NCBI GenBank assembly: GCA_000620205.1
Contig: JHVP01000003.1
Coordinates: 186,001 to 250,000, forward strand
DNA length: 64,000 nt
Source: Geodermatophilaceae bacterium URHA0031
Lineage (GTDB): Bacteria; Actinomycetota; Actinomycetes; Mycobacteriales; Geodermatophilaceae
Reading direction: 5' to 3'
Of the stretch, positions 1-9,463 are shown piece after piece (the stretch's first letter is position 1; every line of letters starts with the position of its first letter). The position numbers and the translations under genes were made by a program. The notes under the pieces were generated by a model. It did not search any database. It had not been told where the DNA came from and saw only the letters and a program-made list of their open reading frames with translations.

Positions 1-3000
1 CCCACGTAGTCGTTGGCGTCCCCGACCAGGGTCATGGTGATCCCGCGGGGCAGGAAGGCACCGAAGGACTGCCCGGCCGAGCCGGTGAAGGTCAGCTCGA
101 TCGTCCCGTCGGGCAGCCCCTCGCCGCCGAAGCGGCGGGTCACCATCGAGCCCAGCATCGTGCCGACGGTGCGGTTCACGTTGCGCACCGGCAGCTCCAG
201 GTGCACCGGGCGCGCGTCGAGCAGCGCGCCCTCGCAGAGCTGGATGAGCGTCTGGTCCAGCGCGACCTCCAGGCCGTGGTCCTGGTCCCGGACCCGTCGC
301 CGCGCGGCGCCCTCGGGGAGCTCGGGCACCGCCAGGATCGGCGTGAGGTCCAGGCCGGCGGCCTTCCAGTGGTCGACCGCGGGCTGCACGTCGAGGACCT
401 CGGACCGACCGACGGCCTCGTCGATCGAGCGGAAGCCCAGCTGCGCCAGGATCTCGCGCACCTGCTGGGCGATGAACTCGAAGAACGTGACGACGAACTC
501 CGGCTTGCCGGTGAACCGCTTCCGCAGCTCGGGGTTCTGCGTCGCGACGCCGACCGGGCAGGTGTCCAGGTGGCAGACGCGCATCATCACGCAGCCCTCG
601 ACGACCAGCGGGGCGGTGGCGAAGCCGAACTCCTCCGCGCCCAGCAGCGCGGCCACGACGACGTCGCGACCGGTCTTCATCTGCCCGTCGACCTGCACCA
701 CGATGCGGTCGCGCAACCCGTTGGCCAGCAGCGTCTGCTGGGTCTCGGCCAGGCCGATCTCCCACGGCGTGCCGGCGTGCTTGAGCGAGGTCAGCGGCGC
801 CGCGCCGGTGCCGCCGTCGAAGCCGGACACCAGGACGACGTCGGCCTTGGCCTTGCTCACCCCGGCCGCGACCGTGCCGATGCCGGACTCCGACACCAGC
901 TTCACGTGCACGCGCGCCTGGTCGTTGGCGTTCTTGAGGTCGTGGATGAGCTGCTTGAGGTCCTCGATCGAGTAGATGTCGTGGTGCGGCGGCGGGCTGA
1001 TCAGGCCGACGCCGGGCGTGGAGTGCCGGGTGCGGGCCACCCACGGGTAGACCTTGCTGCCCGGCAGCTGCCCGCCCTCGCCGGGCTTCGCGCCCTGGGC
1101 CATCTTGATCTGGATGTCGTCGGCGTTGACCAGGTACTCGCTGGTGACGCCGAAGCGCCCGCTGGCCACCTGCTTGATCGACGAGCGGCGCAGGTCGCCG
1201 TCGGGATCGGGGGTGAACCGGCCGGGGTCCTCGCCGCCCTCCCCGGTGTTGGACCGCCCACCCAGCCGGTTCATCGCGATCGCCAGCGTCTCGTGCGCCT
1301 CGGCGGAGATGGAGCCGTAGCTCATCGCGCCGGTCTGGAAGCGCTTCACGATCTCGCTGACCGGCTCGACCTCGTCGATCGGCACGGCCGGCCGGTCGGG
1401 CGTGAGCCCGAACAGCCCGCGCAGCGTCGCCGCCTCGGCGGACAGCCCGTCGACGGTGTCGGTGTAGCGCTGGAAGACGTCGTACTGCCGGGACCGGGTG
1501 GCGTGCTGGAGCAGGAACACCGTCTCGGGGTTGAACAGGTGCACCTCGCCCTCGCGGCGCCACTGGTACTCCCCGCCGGTCTCCAGCCGCCGGTGCGCGG
1601 TCTCGGTGGCGTTGGTCGGGTAGGCCCGCCGGTGGCGCATGGCCACCTCCTCGGCGAGCACGTCCAGGCCGACGCCGTCGAGGGTGGCCGACGTCCCGGT
1701 GAAGTACTCGTCGACGACGGCCTTGCTCAGGCCGACGGTCTCGAAGATCTGCGCCATCGTGTACGAGCCGACGGTGCTGATGCCCATCTTGCTCATCACC
1801 TTCAGCACGCCCTTGCCCATGGCCTTGACCACGTTGCGGACGGCCTGGGCCGGCTGGACGCCGGTGAGCGTGCCGGTGCGGATCAGGTCCTCGACGCTCT
1901 CGAAGGCCAGGTAGGGGTTCACCGCGGCCGCCCCGTAGCCGAGCAGCAGCGCGACGTGGTGCACCTCCCGGCAGTCGCCGGACTCCACGACCAGGCCCAC
2001 CTGCATCCGGGTGCGCTCGCGCACCAGGTGGTGGTGGACGGCGGCGGTCATCAGCAGCGACGGGATCGGTGCGCGCTTCTCGTCGCAGTCCCGGTCGGAC
2101 AGCACGATGTTCCGTGCGCCCGCCGCGATCGCCTTGCTCACCTTGGTGCGCAGGTCGGTGATCGCCTGGGCCAGCGCCGGCCCCCCGCCGGTGACGTCGA
2201 AGTGGCCGGTGACCCGGACGGCGGCGAACCCGGGCAGGTCGCCGTCGTCGTCGATGTGCAGGATCTTGGCCAGCTCGTCGTTGTCGATGACCGGGTAGGG
2301 CAGGAACACCTGCCGGCAGGACGCCGGGGTGGCCACGAGCAGGTTCTGCTCGGGCCCGAAGGTGCGGCCCAGGCTGGTCACCAGCTCCTCGCGGATGGCG
2401 TCCAGCGGCGGGTTGGTCACCTGGGCGAACAGCTGGGTGAAGTAGTCGTACAGCTGCCGGGAGCGGTCCGACAGCGAGGCGATGGGGGTGTCGGTGCCCA
2501 TCGAGCCGATCGGCTCGGCGCCGCTGGCCGCCATCGGCTGCACCAGGACCCGGAGCTCCTCCTCGGTGTACCCGAACAGCTGCTGACGGCGGACGACGGA
2601 CTCGTGGCTGGGCCGCGAGCGCCGCCGCTCGGGCAGCTGCGGCAGGTGCACCAGCCCGGCGTGCAGCCAGTCGTCGTAGGGCTCGGCCTGCGCCAGCGCC
2701 CCCTTGACCTCCTCATCGGAGACGATCCGCCCGGCGGTGGTGTCGACCAGGAACATCCGGCCCGGCTGCAGCCGGCCCTTGGCCACGACGTCGCCGGCCG
2801 GGATGTCCAGGACGCCGGCCTCGCTGGCGAGCACGACCAGGTCGTCCTTGGTGCGCCACCAGCGGCCCGGGCGCAGGCCGTTGCGGTCCAGCACGGCGCC
2901 GATCAGGCTGCCGTCGGTGAACGCCACGCAGGCCGGGCCGTCCCAGGCCTCGAGGATCGAGGAGTGGTAGCGGTAGAAGGCCCGGCGGGCCGGGTCCATC

Positions 3001-4118
3001 TCCTCGTGGTTCTCCCACGCCTCCGGGATCATCATCAGCACCGCGTGCGGCAGCGAGCGGCCGGACAGGTGCAGCAGCTCGAGCACCTCGTCGAAGGTCG
3101 CCGAGTCGCTGAAGTCGCTGGCGGTGACCGGGAAGATCCGCTCCAGCCCGAGCTCGCTGGCCGGGCCGGCGGGGCCGTCGAACAGCTCGGTCTCCAGCTT
3201 GGCCTCGCGGGCCCGCATCCGGTTCCGGTTGCCCTTGATGGTGTTGATCTCGCCGTTGTGGGCGATGAAGCGGAAGGGGTGCGCCAACGGCCAGCTCGGG
3301 AAGGTGTTCGTGGAGAACCGGCTGTGCACCAGGGCGATCGCCGACTCGTAGCGCTCGTCGCGCAGGTCGGGGAAGAACGCGGGCAGCTGGTCGGTGGTCA
3401 GCATGCCCTTGTAGGTGATCGTGCGGGAGGACAGCGAGGCGATGTAGCAGCTGGTGCCGGCGTCCCGGGCCGCGCGCTCCACCCGCTTGCGCAGCACGAA
3501 GGCCCGCCGCTCCAGCCGGGTCACCCCGTGCGGCGCGACGGTGCCGCCGAACGAGGCGTCGGCGCGGGCCCCGGTCGTCTCGGCGACGAACAGCTGGGCG
3601 AAGTGCGGCATGACCCGGCGGGCGGTCGGCCCCAGGTCGGCACCGACGGGGTCGACGGGCAGCTCGCGCCAGCCCAGGACGGCGAGCCCCTCCTCGGCGG
3701 CCAGACCGGCCACGGCGTCGACCACCTGGGCCCGCTCCGCGTCGTCGGCGGGCAGGAACGCGATGCCGACGGCGTACTCCCCCAGCGGCGGCAGGTCGAA
3801 GTCGACGCACCCGCGCAGCAGGGCGTCCGGGACCTGGGTCAGGATCCCCGCGCCGTCACCGGAGTTCGGCTCGGAGCCGGCGGCGCCGCGGTGGTCGAGG
3901 TTGTGCAGGGCGGTGAGCCCGGCGGTGACGATCGACCGCGAGCGGCGGCCGCGGGCGTCGGCGACGAAGGCGACACCGCAGGCGTCGTGCTCCCGGGCCG
4001 GGTCGTAGAGACCGGCGGCGGCCGGGAGCGCGGAGAACGGCAGAGCGGTGCCCGGGGCCGTGGAGAACGGTCGGTCCCCCTCGTGGGCGGGCACGGTGGG
4101 GGCGGCGAGGTCGGTCAT
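1..4118 (-). CDS. gltB: glutamate synthase (GOGAT) large subunit, 3' end outside window
   Basis: Large (alpha) subunit of NADPH-dependent glutamate synthase, which makes glutamate from glutamine and 2-oxoglutarate in ammonium assimilation. About 1,372 residues are visible; the family has about 1,500, so only the C-terminal end of the beta-helix domain is missing past the left edge. The N-terminal glutamine amidotransferase begins at HDACGVAF with the nucleophile Cys at about residue 47, which implies a propeptide of about 46 residues. The FMN domain ([32 protein letters not shown]) is followed by the 3Fe-4S cluster motif with Cys residues in [15 protein letters not shown]. The ATG at 4118 has GGGAG four bases upstream. 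It lies 411 nt downstream of lgt, so it probably has its own promoter. gltD would be expected beyond the edge but is not visible. Confidence 0.97.
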   Translation of the reverse strand, partial: MTDLAAPTVPAHEGDRPFSTAPGTALPFSALPAAAGLYDPAREHDACGVAFVADARGRRSRSIVTAGLTALHNLDHRGAAGSEPNSGDGAGILTQVPDALLRGCVDFDLPPLGEYAVGIAFLPADDAERAQVVDAVAGLAAEEGLAVLGWRELPVDPVGADLGPTARRVMPHFAQLFVAETTGARADASFGGTVAPHGVTRLERRAFVLRKRVERAARDAGTSCYIASLSSRTITYKGMLTTDQLPAFFPDLRDERYESAIALVHSRFSTNTFPSWPLAHPFRFIAHNGEINTIKGNRNRMRAREAKLETELFDGPAGPASELGLERIFPVTASDFSDSATFDEVLELLHLSGRSLPHAVLMMIPEAWENHEEMDPARRAFYRYHSSILEAWDGPACVAFTDGSLIGAVLDRNGLRPGRWWRTKDDLVVLASEAGVLDIPAGDVVAKGRLQPGRMFLVDTTAGRIVSDEEVKGALAQAEPYDDWLHAGLVHLPQLPERRRSRPSHESVVRRQQLFGYTEEELRVLVQPMAASGAEPIGSMGTDTPIASLSDRSRQLYDYFTQLFAQVTNPPLDAIREELVTSLGRTFGPEQNLLVATPASCRQVFLPYPVIDNDELAKILHIDDDGDLPGFAAVRVTGHFDVTGGGPALAQAITDLRTKVSKAIAAGARNIVLSDRDCDEKRAPIPSLLMTAAVHHHLVRERTRMQVGLVVESGDCREVHHVALLLGYGAAAVNPYLAFESVEDLIRTGTLTGVQPAQAVRNVVKAMGKGVLKVMSKMGISTVGSYTMAQIFETVGLSKAVVDEYFTGTSATLDGVGLDVLAEEVAMRHRRAYPTNATETAHRRLETGGEYQWRREGEVHLFNPETVFLLQHATRSRQYDVFQRYTDTVDGLSAEAATLRGLFGLTPDRPAVPIDEVEPVSEIVKRFQTGAMSYGSISAEAHETLAIAMNRLGGRSNTGEGGEDPGRFTPDPDGDLRRSSIKQVASGRFGVTSEYLVNADDIQIKMAQGAKPGEGGQLPGSKVYPWVARTRHSTPGVGLISPPPHHDIYSIEDLKQLIHDLKNANDQARVHVKLVSESGIGTVAAGVSKAKADVVLVSGFDGGTGAAPLTSLKHAGTPWEIGLAETQQTLLANGLRDRIVVQVDGQMKTGRDVVVAALLGAEEFGFATAPLVVEGCVMMRVCHLDTCPVGVATQNPELRKRFTGKPEFVVTFFEFIAQQVREILAQLGFRSIDEAVGRSEVLDVQPAVDHWKAAGLDLTPILAVPELPEGAARRRVRDQDHGLEVALDQTLIQLCEGALLDARPVHLELPVRNVNRTVGTMLGSMVTRRFGGEGLPDGTIELTFTGSAGQSFGAFLPRGITMTLVGDANDYV

Positions 4119-4529
4119 GTCACTCCCGTCGTCGGCTGGCCGCGGCGGCCCCCACCGGGACCCCGCGAGCGGGGCAGGGAGGGGAGGCGCTGGTGCGGGG
4201 GGTCACGCGACCCCGCCGGGTGGTCAGTGCGGTTGGGCGGTGCTCCGGTGAACGGGGCGGGCGGTCTCAGGACCGGGGACGGTCCGACGGGTGGGACATC
4301 GGCCGGCGGGACTCGGGTGTTCGAGCCGGCCCAGGGACCGCGCACCCGCGGGGACGGGTGGCCGCGGGGTGGTCGTGCGCGGGGCAGCACTGGCCCGGTC
4401 CGACATCGCCGGCCGGCCCAGGATCACTGGTCGGCCGCTGCGAGCGTACACAGACCGCTCACGACCGCGACATGTCGATCCGGTGTCGCACATGTCTCCC
4501 CCGGCACGCCGTCCAGGGCTCGCCGGGGG
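4119..4529. other. gltB upstream region, no gene
   Basis: About 410 nt between lgt and gltB. The open frames here are short, arginine-rich and overlap antisense to each other, so I see no gene. The lgt-proximal end holds a hairpin. At 4468-4477 there is a 10-nt palindrome (CGACATGTCG), and ACATGTC recurs at 4490-4496, so 4469-4496 forms an inverted pair that could be an operator for gltB. No convincing -35/-10 pair could be assigned. Confidence 0.5.
4498..4529 (-). terminator. hairpin immediately 3' of lgt
   Basis: An 8-bp GC stem (CCCCCGGC at 4498-4505 against GCCGGGGG at 4522-4529) with a 16-nt loop lies directly after the lgt stop codon. There is no U-tract, which is common for actinobacterial terminators, so function is inferred from position. 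Confidence 0.5.
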
Positions 4530-5513
4530 TCAGCCCGGGGTCGGGTGGTCACCCTCGTCGGGAGGCGTCCGCCGTGCGGCGGCGCCGTCGGCGGGCGTCT
4601 CGACCGGGTGGTCGGGAGCCCGGTCGGCGGCGGGGGCCGCCGCGCCGGTGCGGGGACCCGCTCCGACCGCGCCGCGGTCGATCACCTCGCGGGGCCGCCC
4701 GCGCTGGGCGACCAGGTAGGCGACGGCCAGCAGACCCACGACGATCGAGGTGAAGACGTTGAGCCGGACGCCGAAGAAGTGCTCGGCGGTGTCGATCCGC
4801 AACGTCTCGATCCACAGCCGGCCGAGGCAGTAGGCGGCCACGTAGAGCGCGAACGCCCGGCCGTGCGAGAGCTTGAAGCGGCGGTCGGCCCAGATGACCA
4901 GCAGGGCGACCCCGACGTCCCACAGCAGCTCGTACAGGAAGGTGGGCTGGAAGGTGCCGAGCACCTCGGCCCGGCCGTCGGCACCGGTGAGGGCGCGGCC
5001 GGCCGAGGAGTCCCACCGGTAGATGGTCAGCCCCCACGGGAGGTCGGTGGCCCTGCCGTAGAGCTCGTTGTTGAACCAGTTGCCCAGCCGGCCGATGGCC
5101 TGGGCGAGCACGATCCCCGGGGCGAGCGCGTCGGCGAAGGCCGGCAGCGGGATCCGCCGTCGCCGGCAGCCGATCCAGGCGCCGACCCCACCCAGGGCGA
5201 TGGCACCCCAGATGCCCAGCCCGCCCTCCCAGATGGCGAGGGCCCGGATCGGGTCCCCGCCCTCGCCGAAGTAGGGCTCCGGGGTGGTGAGCACGTGGTA
5301 GAGCCGGCCGCCGATGATGCCGAAGGGGACCATCCAGACGGCGATGTCCAGCACGTCGCCGGGTGCACCGCCGCGGGCGACCCAGCGGCGGTCACCCAGC
5401 CAGCAGGCCACCACGATGCCGGCGATGATGCACAGCGCATAGCCGCGCAGCGGGAAGGGCCCGAGGTCCCAGACCCCCTGGGTCGGGCTCGGGATCGCGG
5501 CGAGCACGGTCAT
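4530..5513 (-). CDS. lgt: prolipoprotein diacylglyceryl transferase
   Basis: Inner-membrane enzyme that transfers diacylglycerol from phosphatidylglycerol to the lipobox cysteine of prolipoproteins, the first step of lipoprotein maturation; LspA (41988-42593) acts next. The 327-residue product shows the Lgt core: several membrane helices, the signature GRLGNWFNNELYG, and PWGLTIY. The C-terminal tail of about 50 residues is rich in Ala, Gly, Pro and Arg and looks disordered. The ATG at 5513 overlaps the trpA stop (ATGA), so translation is probably coupled to trpA. The trpA-lgt order is common in Actinobacteria. A hairpin follows the stop codon. Confidence 0.96.
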   Translation of the reverse strand: MTVLAAIPSPTQGVWDLGPFPLRGYALCIIAGIVVACWLGDRRWVARGGAPGDVLDIAVWMVPFGIIGGRLYHVLTTPEPYFGEGGDPIRALAIWEGGLGIWGAIALGGVGAWIGCRRRRIPLPAFADALAPGIVLAQAIGRLGNWFNNELYGRATDLPWGLTIYRWDSSAGRALTGADGRAEVLGTFQPTFLYELLWDVGVALLVIWADRRFKLSHGRAFALYVAAYCLGRLWIETLRIDTAEHFFGVRLNVFTSIVVGLLAVAYLVAQRGRPREVIDRGAVGAGPRTGAAAPAADRAPDHPVETPADGAAARRTPPDEGDHPTPG

Positions 5514-6391
5514 GTGCGCACCCTCGCACGCCGGACGCCCGCAGCGAGCTCCTCGGACAGGACACGGACGCCGTCCGGCCCCTCCCCGGCCAGCAGGGCG
5601 CGGACGTAGGCCGAGCCGACGATGACCCCGTCGGCGAACGCCGCGACCTCCGCGGCCTGGTCCCCGCTGGAGACGCCGAGCCCCACGCAGACCGCGGTGC
5701 CGCTGACCGATCGGGTCCGCGCGACCAACCGCTCCGCGGCGTCGCTGACGGTGGCCCGGGTGCCGGTGACCCCCATGGTCGAGGCGGCGTAGACGAAGCC
5801 GCGGGAGGCCGCGGCGGTGGCCGCCAGCCGGGCATCGGTCGAGCTCGGGGCGACCAGGAACACCCGGTCCAGGCCGGTGCGCTCGGTCGCGGCCAGCCAG
5901 GCGGCGGCCTCGTCGGGGATCAGGTCGGGGGTGATCGCGCCCGCTCCCCCGGCCGCGACCAGGTCGTCGGCGAACCGGTCGACGCCGTAGCGCTCGATCG
6001 GGTTCCAGTAGCTCATGACCACCGGGACCGCGCCGGCGGCGGCGACCGCCTCGACGGCGCGCAGCACGTCCGGCATGCCCACCCCGGCCCGGACCGCGAC
6101 GTCCACCGCCTCCTGGATCACCGGCCCGTCCATGCCCGGGTCGGAGTACGGCACGCCGACCTCGACGACGTCCGCCCCGCCCTCGACGGCGGCGACCATG
6201 GCCGCGATCGAGGTGTCGACATCGGGGTAGCCGACCGGGAGGTAGGCGATCAGCGCCGCCCGGCCGTCGGCGCGGGCCTTCCCGATGACCGCGGCCAGAG
6301 CACTGCCTCGACTCCGGCTGCGCTCCGCTCCTCGCTCGCTGGCGCTCGCTGCGATGCTCACTCCGCCGTCGTCCTCGGGCGCGCCGCTCAC
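5510..6391 (-). CDS. trpA: tryptophan synthase alpha subunit
   Basis: Cleaves indole-3-glycerol phosphate to indole and glyceraldehyde 3-phosphate and channels indole to TrpB. The TIM-barrel hallmarks are present: the catalytic Glu in [10 protein letters not shown] and Asp in [10 protein letters not shown], then [11 protein letters not shown] and [13 protein letters not shown]. The GTG start at 6391 overlaps the trpB stop (GTGA). Homology to other TrpA proteins begins only near [15 protein letters not shown], about residue 31. The preceding stretch, rich in Ser, Ala, Arg and Glu, is encoded by a copy of a repeat that also occurs between murG and murC. The enzyme therefore seems to have an N-terminal extension produced by repeat insertion. 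The stop overlaps the lgt start. Length is 293 residues against about 265 for the family, consistent with the extension. Confidence 0.96.
   Translation of the reverse strand: MSGAPEDDGGVSIAASASERGAERSRSRGSALAAVIGKARADGRAALIAYLPVGYPDVDTSIAAMVAAVEGGADVVEVGVPYSDPGMDGPVIQEAVDVAVRAGVGMPDVLRAVEAVAAAGAVPVVMSYWNPIERYGVDRFADDLVAAGGAGAITPDLIPDEAAAWLAATERTGLDRVFLVAPSSTDARLAATAAASRGFVYAASTMGVTGTRATVSDAAERLVARTRSVSGTAVCVGLGVSSGDQAAEVAAFADGVIVGSAYVRALLAGEGPDGVRVLSEELAAGVRRARVRT
6307..6362 (-). repeat. dispersed repeat inside trpA N-terminus
   Basis: About 57 nt matching the two 83-bp units between murG and murC (58414-58579) at roughly 49 of 57 positions by eye, including the shared stretches CGCTCCTCG, TCGCTGGCGCTC and CTGCGATGCTC on the plus strand. 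It sits just after the trpA start, in frame, and encodes about 19 low-complexity residues. In both loci the repeat lies within a few codons of a GTGAGC or ATGAGC start. Confidence 0.8.
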
Positions 6392-7782
6392 GCCTGCTCC
6401 CCCGCGTCCGGGCCGGCGACGGCCTCGTCGTTGGTGACCGCGCCCTCGGTGGGCTGCTGGTCCTCGTCCAGCCCCGGGCCGGGCTCGGCGCCGCGGCCGG
6501 CCTCGACCGCCCGCTCGTCGTCGTCGGTCGGCGCGGTGTGCTCGCCCAGGCCGAACCAGGCGCTCGCCGTCTCGACGTCCTTGTCGCCGCGTCCGGACAG
6601 GTTGACCAGCAGCAGCGAGTCGGGGCCCAGCTCCCGGCCGACCACCATCGCCCCGGCGAGGGCGTGCGCGGACTCGATCGCCGGGATGATGCCCTCGGTG
6701 CGGCACAGCAGCGCGAAGGCCTCCATCGCCTCGGCGTCGGTGACCGGCCGGTACTCCGCGCGCCCGATGTCGTGCAGGAAGGCGTGCTCGGGGCCGACAC
6801 CGGGGTAGTCCAGCCCGGCGGAGATCGAGTGCGACTCGATGGTCTGCCCGTTGTCGTCCTGCAGCAGGTAGGACCGGGCGCCGTGCAGCACCCCGGGGTC
6901 GCCGCCGGTGATCGTGGCCGCGTGCCGGCCGGTGTCCACACCGTCCCCGCCGGCCTCCAGGCCGACCAGCCGCACGCCGGCGTCGGGGACGAACGCGGTG
7001 AAGATGCCGATCGCGTTGGACCCGCCCCCGACGCAGGCCAGGACGACGTCGGGCAGCCGACCCTCCCGCTCGAGGACCTGCTCGCGGGCCTCGTCGCCGA
7101 TCACCCGCTGGAAGTCGCGGACCATCGCCGGGAACGGGTGCGGGCCGGCGACGGTGCCGAAGACGTAGTTGGTCGTCTCCACGTTGGTCACCCAGTCGCG
7201 GAACGCCTCGTTGATCGCGTCCTTGAGGGTGCGCGAGCCGGTGGTGACCGGGATGACCTCGGCGCCGAGCAACCGCATCCGGGCCACGTTGAGGGCCTGC
7301 CGGCGGGTGTCCTCCTCGCCCATGTACACGGTGCAGGACAGCCCCATCAGCGCCGCGGCGGTCGCCGTCGCCACCCCGTGCTGCCCGGCACCGGTCTCGG
7401 CGATCACCCGGGTCTTGCCGATCCGCTTGGTCAGCAGCGCCTGGCCGAGCACGTTGTTGATCTTGTGCGAGCCGGTGTGGTTGAGGTCCTCGCGCTTGAG
7501 CAGCACCCGGGCGCCGCCGCAGTGCTCGGCGAAGCGCGCCACCTCGGTCACCGGGCTCGGCCGGCCGGTGTAGTCCCGCTGCAGCCGGGCGAACTCCGCG
7601 ACGAACTCGGGGTCGACCCGCATCGCCTCGTAGGCCTCGGTGAGCTCGTCGAGCGCGGCGACCAGCGCCTCGGGGACGAACCGGCCGCCGTAGACGCCGA
7701 AGTGCCCGGTCGCGTCCGGCCACTCCGGGCGCGCCGTGGCGTCGGGGACGTCAGGGGCCGGGGCGTGCGCGGAGAGGGTCAT
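6388..7782 (-). CDS. trpB: tryptophan synthase beta subunit
   Basis: PLP enzyme that condenses indole with L-serine to give tryptophan, as an alpha2beta2 complex with TrpA. The PLP lysine is in HTGSHKINN and the phosphate-binding loop is GGGSNAIG. The N-terminus ([11 protein letters not shown]) is typical of the TrpB1 type. The 464 residues include a C-terminal acidic tail of about 50 residues beyond the usual end, with no recognisable domain. The ATG at 7782 has no Shine-Dalgarno sequence but lies 7 nt after a TAGTCT -10 element, so it may be made from a leaderless mRNA as well as by readthrough from trpC. The stop overlaps the trpA start. Confidence 0.98.
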   Translation of the reverse strand: MTLSAHAPAPDVPDATARPEWPDATGHFGVYGGRFVPEALVAALDELTEAYEAMRVDPEFVAEFARLQRDYTGRPSPVTEVARFAEHCGGARVLLKREDLNHTGSHKINNVLGQALLTKRIGKTRVIAETGAGQHGVATATAAALMGLSCTVYMGEEDTRRQALNVARMRLLGAEVIPVTTGSRTLKDAINEAFRDWVTNVETTNYVFGTVAGPHPFPAMVRDFQRVIGDEAREQVLEREGRLPDVVLACVGGGSNAIGIFTAFVPDAGVRLVGLEAGGDGVDTGRHAATITGGDPGVLHGARSYLLQDDNGQTIESHSISAGLDYPGVGPEHAFLHDIGRAEYRPVTDAEAMEAFALLCRTEGIIPAIESAHALAGAMVVGRELGPDSLLLVNLSGRGDKDVETASAWFGLGEHTAPTDDDERAVEAGRGAEPGPGLDEDQQPTEGAVTNDEAVAGPDAGEQA

Positions 7783-7795
7783 GCCCCCAAGACTA
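7783..7795 (-). promoter_or_regulatory. candidate leaderless promoter of trpB
   Basis: On the minus strand TAGTCT (7795-7790) is followed by 7 nt and then the trpB ATG, the spacing expected when transcription starts on the start codon. No ribosome binding site lies between. No clear -35 was assigned. Confidence 0.5.
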
Positions 7796-7819
7796 GGGAC
7801 CTCGCCGCCCTCCTCCGGA

Positions 7820-7841
7820 GAAGGGCCCCTGCGGGGCGGTC
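7820..7841 (-). repeat. possible miniature copy of the hairpin repeat, trpC-trpB gap
   Basis: The minus strand reads GACC, then stem GCCCC, loop GCA, stem GGGGC, then CCTTC. This resembles the outer-stem-only copy at 56103-56124. The match is short and could be chance in DNA of this composition. Confidence 0.35.
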
Positions 7842-7843
7842 GC

Positions 7844-8653
7844 TCAGCGCGCGGCGCGCGGGGTCGCCGGGTGGGACCCGGCCGTGACCAGGTCGGCGAC
7901 CGCCTGGCGCGGGTCGCCGGCGGTGACCAGGCCCTCGCCGACCAGCACGGCGTCCGCCCCGGCGCCGGCGTAGCTGATCAGGTCGTGCGGGCCGCGGACG
8001 CCGGACTCGGCGACCTTGACCACGCCGCTGGGCAGCCCGGGGGCGATCCGCTCGAAGGTCCCGCGGTCGACGCTCAGCGTGGTGAGGTCCCGGGCGTTGA
8101 CCCCGATCACCGAGGCCCCGGCCGACAGCGCCCGGTCGGCCTCGGCCTCGTCGTGCACCTCGACCAGCGCGGTCATGCCGAGGGACTCCACCCGCTCCAG
8201 CAGCCCGGTCAGCGTGTTCTGGTCCAGCGCGGCCACGATCAGCAGCACGACGTCGGCACCGTGGGCCCGCGCCTCGTGCACCTGGTAGCTGCTGACCACG
8301 AAGTCCTTGCAGAGCACCGGGACGTCCACCGCAGCGCGGACGGCGGCCAGGTCGGCGTGCGAGCCACCGAACCGGCGAGCCTCGGTGAGCACGCTGATCA
8401 CCCGGGCGCCGCCGGCGGAGTACGCGGCGGCGAGTGCGGCGGGGTCGGTGATCTCGGCCAGCGAGCCCTTGCTCGGGCTGCGCCGCTTCACCTCGGCGAT
8501 GACCCCGACACCGGGGGCACGCAGCGCCGCGAGGGCGTCCAGGGCGGGCCGGGCGTCGCGGGCGGCGGCCTGCACGTCGGCGAGCGGGGTGGCGGCCTGG
8601 CGGACGGCGACGTCCTCGCGGACGCCGACCAGGATGTCGTCGAGGACCGTCAC
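7844..8653 (-). CDS. trpC: indole-3-glycerol phosphate synthase
   Basis: Converts CdRP to indole-3-glycerol phosphate, the substrate of TrpA. The TIM-barrel motifs are [12 protein letters not shown] with the catalytic lysine, [22 protein letters not shown] and VAESGV. Its 269 residues equal the family length for a monofunctional TrpC; no TrpF domain is fused, and the PRAI step is probably done by PriA (23037-23768). The GTG start at 8653 has GAGGAG five bases upstream and overlaps the stop of an 11-codon open frame (8650-8685) that contains this ribosome binding site. Confidence 0.97.
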   Translation of the reverse strand: MTVLDDILVGVREDVAVRQAATPLADVQAAARDARPALDALAALRAPGVGVIAEVKRRSPSKGSLAEITDPAALAAAYSAGGARVISVLTEARRFGGSHADLAAVRAAVDVPVLCKDFVVSSYQVHEARAHGADVVLLIVAALDQNTLTGLLERVESLGMTALVEVHDEAEADRALSAGASVIGVNARDLTTLSVDRGTFERIAPGLPSGVVKVAESGVRGPHDLISYAGAGADAVLVGEGLVTAGDPRQAVADLVTAGSHPATPRAAR

Positions 8654-8685
8654 GCGAGCTCCTCGAACCTCTCAGGATGTGCCAT
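8650..8685 (-). CDS. possible 11-codon leader ORF overlapping trpC start
   Basis: ATG at 8685, peptide [11 protein letters not shown], stop TGA sharing bases with the trpC GTG (GTGA). GGGGA lies about 9 nt upstream of the ATG. The frame contains the trpC Shine-Dalgarno sequence, so its translation would couple to or gate trpC. It has no tryptophan codon, so classical attenuation is unlikely. Evidence is sequence arrangement only. Confidence 0.35.
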   Translation of the reverse strand: MAHPERFEELA

Positions 8686-8733
8686 TCCAACGTCCCCTCA
8701 CCACTCGGATCGGTGAGATCACTCTAGAGACGC

Positions 8734-8773
8734 GCGGACCCGGTCCGGATCGGGGGCCGGGGAGCCGGTCCGC
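8734..8773 (-). terminator. hairpin upstream of trpC
   Basis: Inverted arms GCGGACC (8734-8740) and GGTCCGC (8767-8773) enclose a GC-rich loop, in the 160-nt gap between the trp membrane protein and trpC. A second small inverted pair (CTCACC 8697-8702, GGTGAG 8712-8717) lies nearer trpC. Together they could terminate or regulate transcription into trpCBA. Confidence 0.35.
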
Positions 8774-8815
8774 ACCCCCCTGCTGTACACGCCCCGCGAC
8801 GGCCGGGGCCCGCGG

Positions 8816-9463
8816 TCACGCGGTCGGGTCGTCGCCGCGGTCCAGCGCCTTCCACGCCGCCTGGTGCCGGTCCTCGGGGGACTCCGGTCGGCGGGGCCGG
8901 GACGGCGCGGCGGTCGTCCCGGTCGGGGCGCCGGTCCGCTCGTAGCGGCGTGCCATGCCCGGCCACGAGCGCCCGCGCAGCACCACCAGCAGCCCGGCGA
9001 GGACGGCGAGCACCCCGGCGGCGAGCGCGAGCGCGGCCCAGCCGACCACCGGGTCGCTGGTCACCTCCGCGCGGCCCAGCCCCACGGCGGAGCCGACGTC
9101 GGTGGCGTCGAGGTCCAGCCCGCCGGTGACGCCGCGCAGGCCCGACCAGCCGAGGACACCCCCGGCGACGGCGACGACCAGCCCGACGGCGATCCGGCCG
9201 GCCCCGCGGACGGCGATGACCGCGACCGCCGCGGCGAGCAGCAGCAGGCCGCAGGCCCCGACCAGCGGCGCGGCCTGGCTGCCGCTGAGCACCTCCGACG
9301 TCGGGGGCAGCGGCGCCTGGCGGGTGATCGTCACGTCCGCCCACGGCTGGGAGGACGAGGACAGCGCCAGCGCGCCGGCGAGCGCGCAGAGCAGCACGGC
9401 GGCGGTCAGCTCCCGCCGTGCCGAGGGCGGGCGCACCGTTCCTGCTGGGTCGCTCCCGCTCAC
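8816..9463 (-). CDS. trp operon-associated membrane protein (Trp_oprn_chp family)
   Basis: Integral membrane protein of the actinobacterial family found between trpE and trpC; its biochemical role is not known. The 215-residue product shows four hydrophobic segments (about residues 20-37, 65-85, 90-108 and 140-162), with the short SSSQPWADV motif after the first helix that is typical of the family. The cytoplasmic C-terminus is basic and ends with DRHQAAWKALDRGDDPT. The GTG start overlaps the trpE stop (GTGA). Position in the trp operon is the main clue to a link with tryptophan synthesis. Confidence 0.85.
   Translation of the reverse strand: MSGSDPAGTVRPPSARRELTAAVLLCALAGALALSSSSQPWADVTITRQAPLPPTSEVLSGSQAAPLVGACGLLLLAAAVAVIAVRGAGRIAVGLVVAVAGGVLGWSGLRGVTGGLDLDATDVGSAVGLGRAEVTSDPVVGWAALALAAGVLAVLAGLLVVLRGRSWPGMARRYERTGAPTGTTAAPSRPRRPESPEDRHQAAWKALDRGDDPTA

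Noticed and set aside
201-5609. 1,802-codon plus-strand open frame, and similar long frames across the window
   Set aside because: They are antisense shadows of gltB, lgt and other genes, rich in Arg, Gly, Ala and Val with no domain; expected at this G+C content.
8654-8815. Classical tryptophan attenuator upstream of trpC
   Set aside because: The only short frame here (8650-8685) has no Trp codons and no alternative stem pair was evident.
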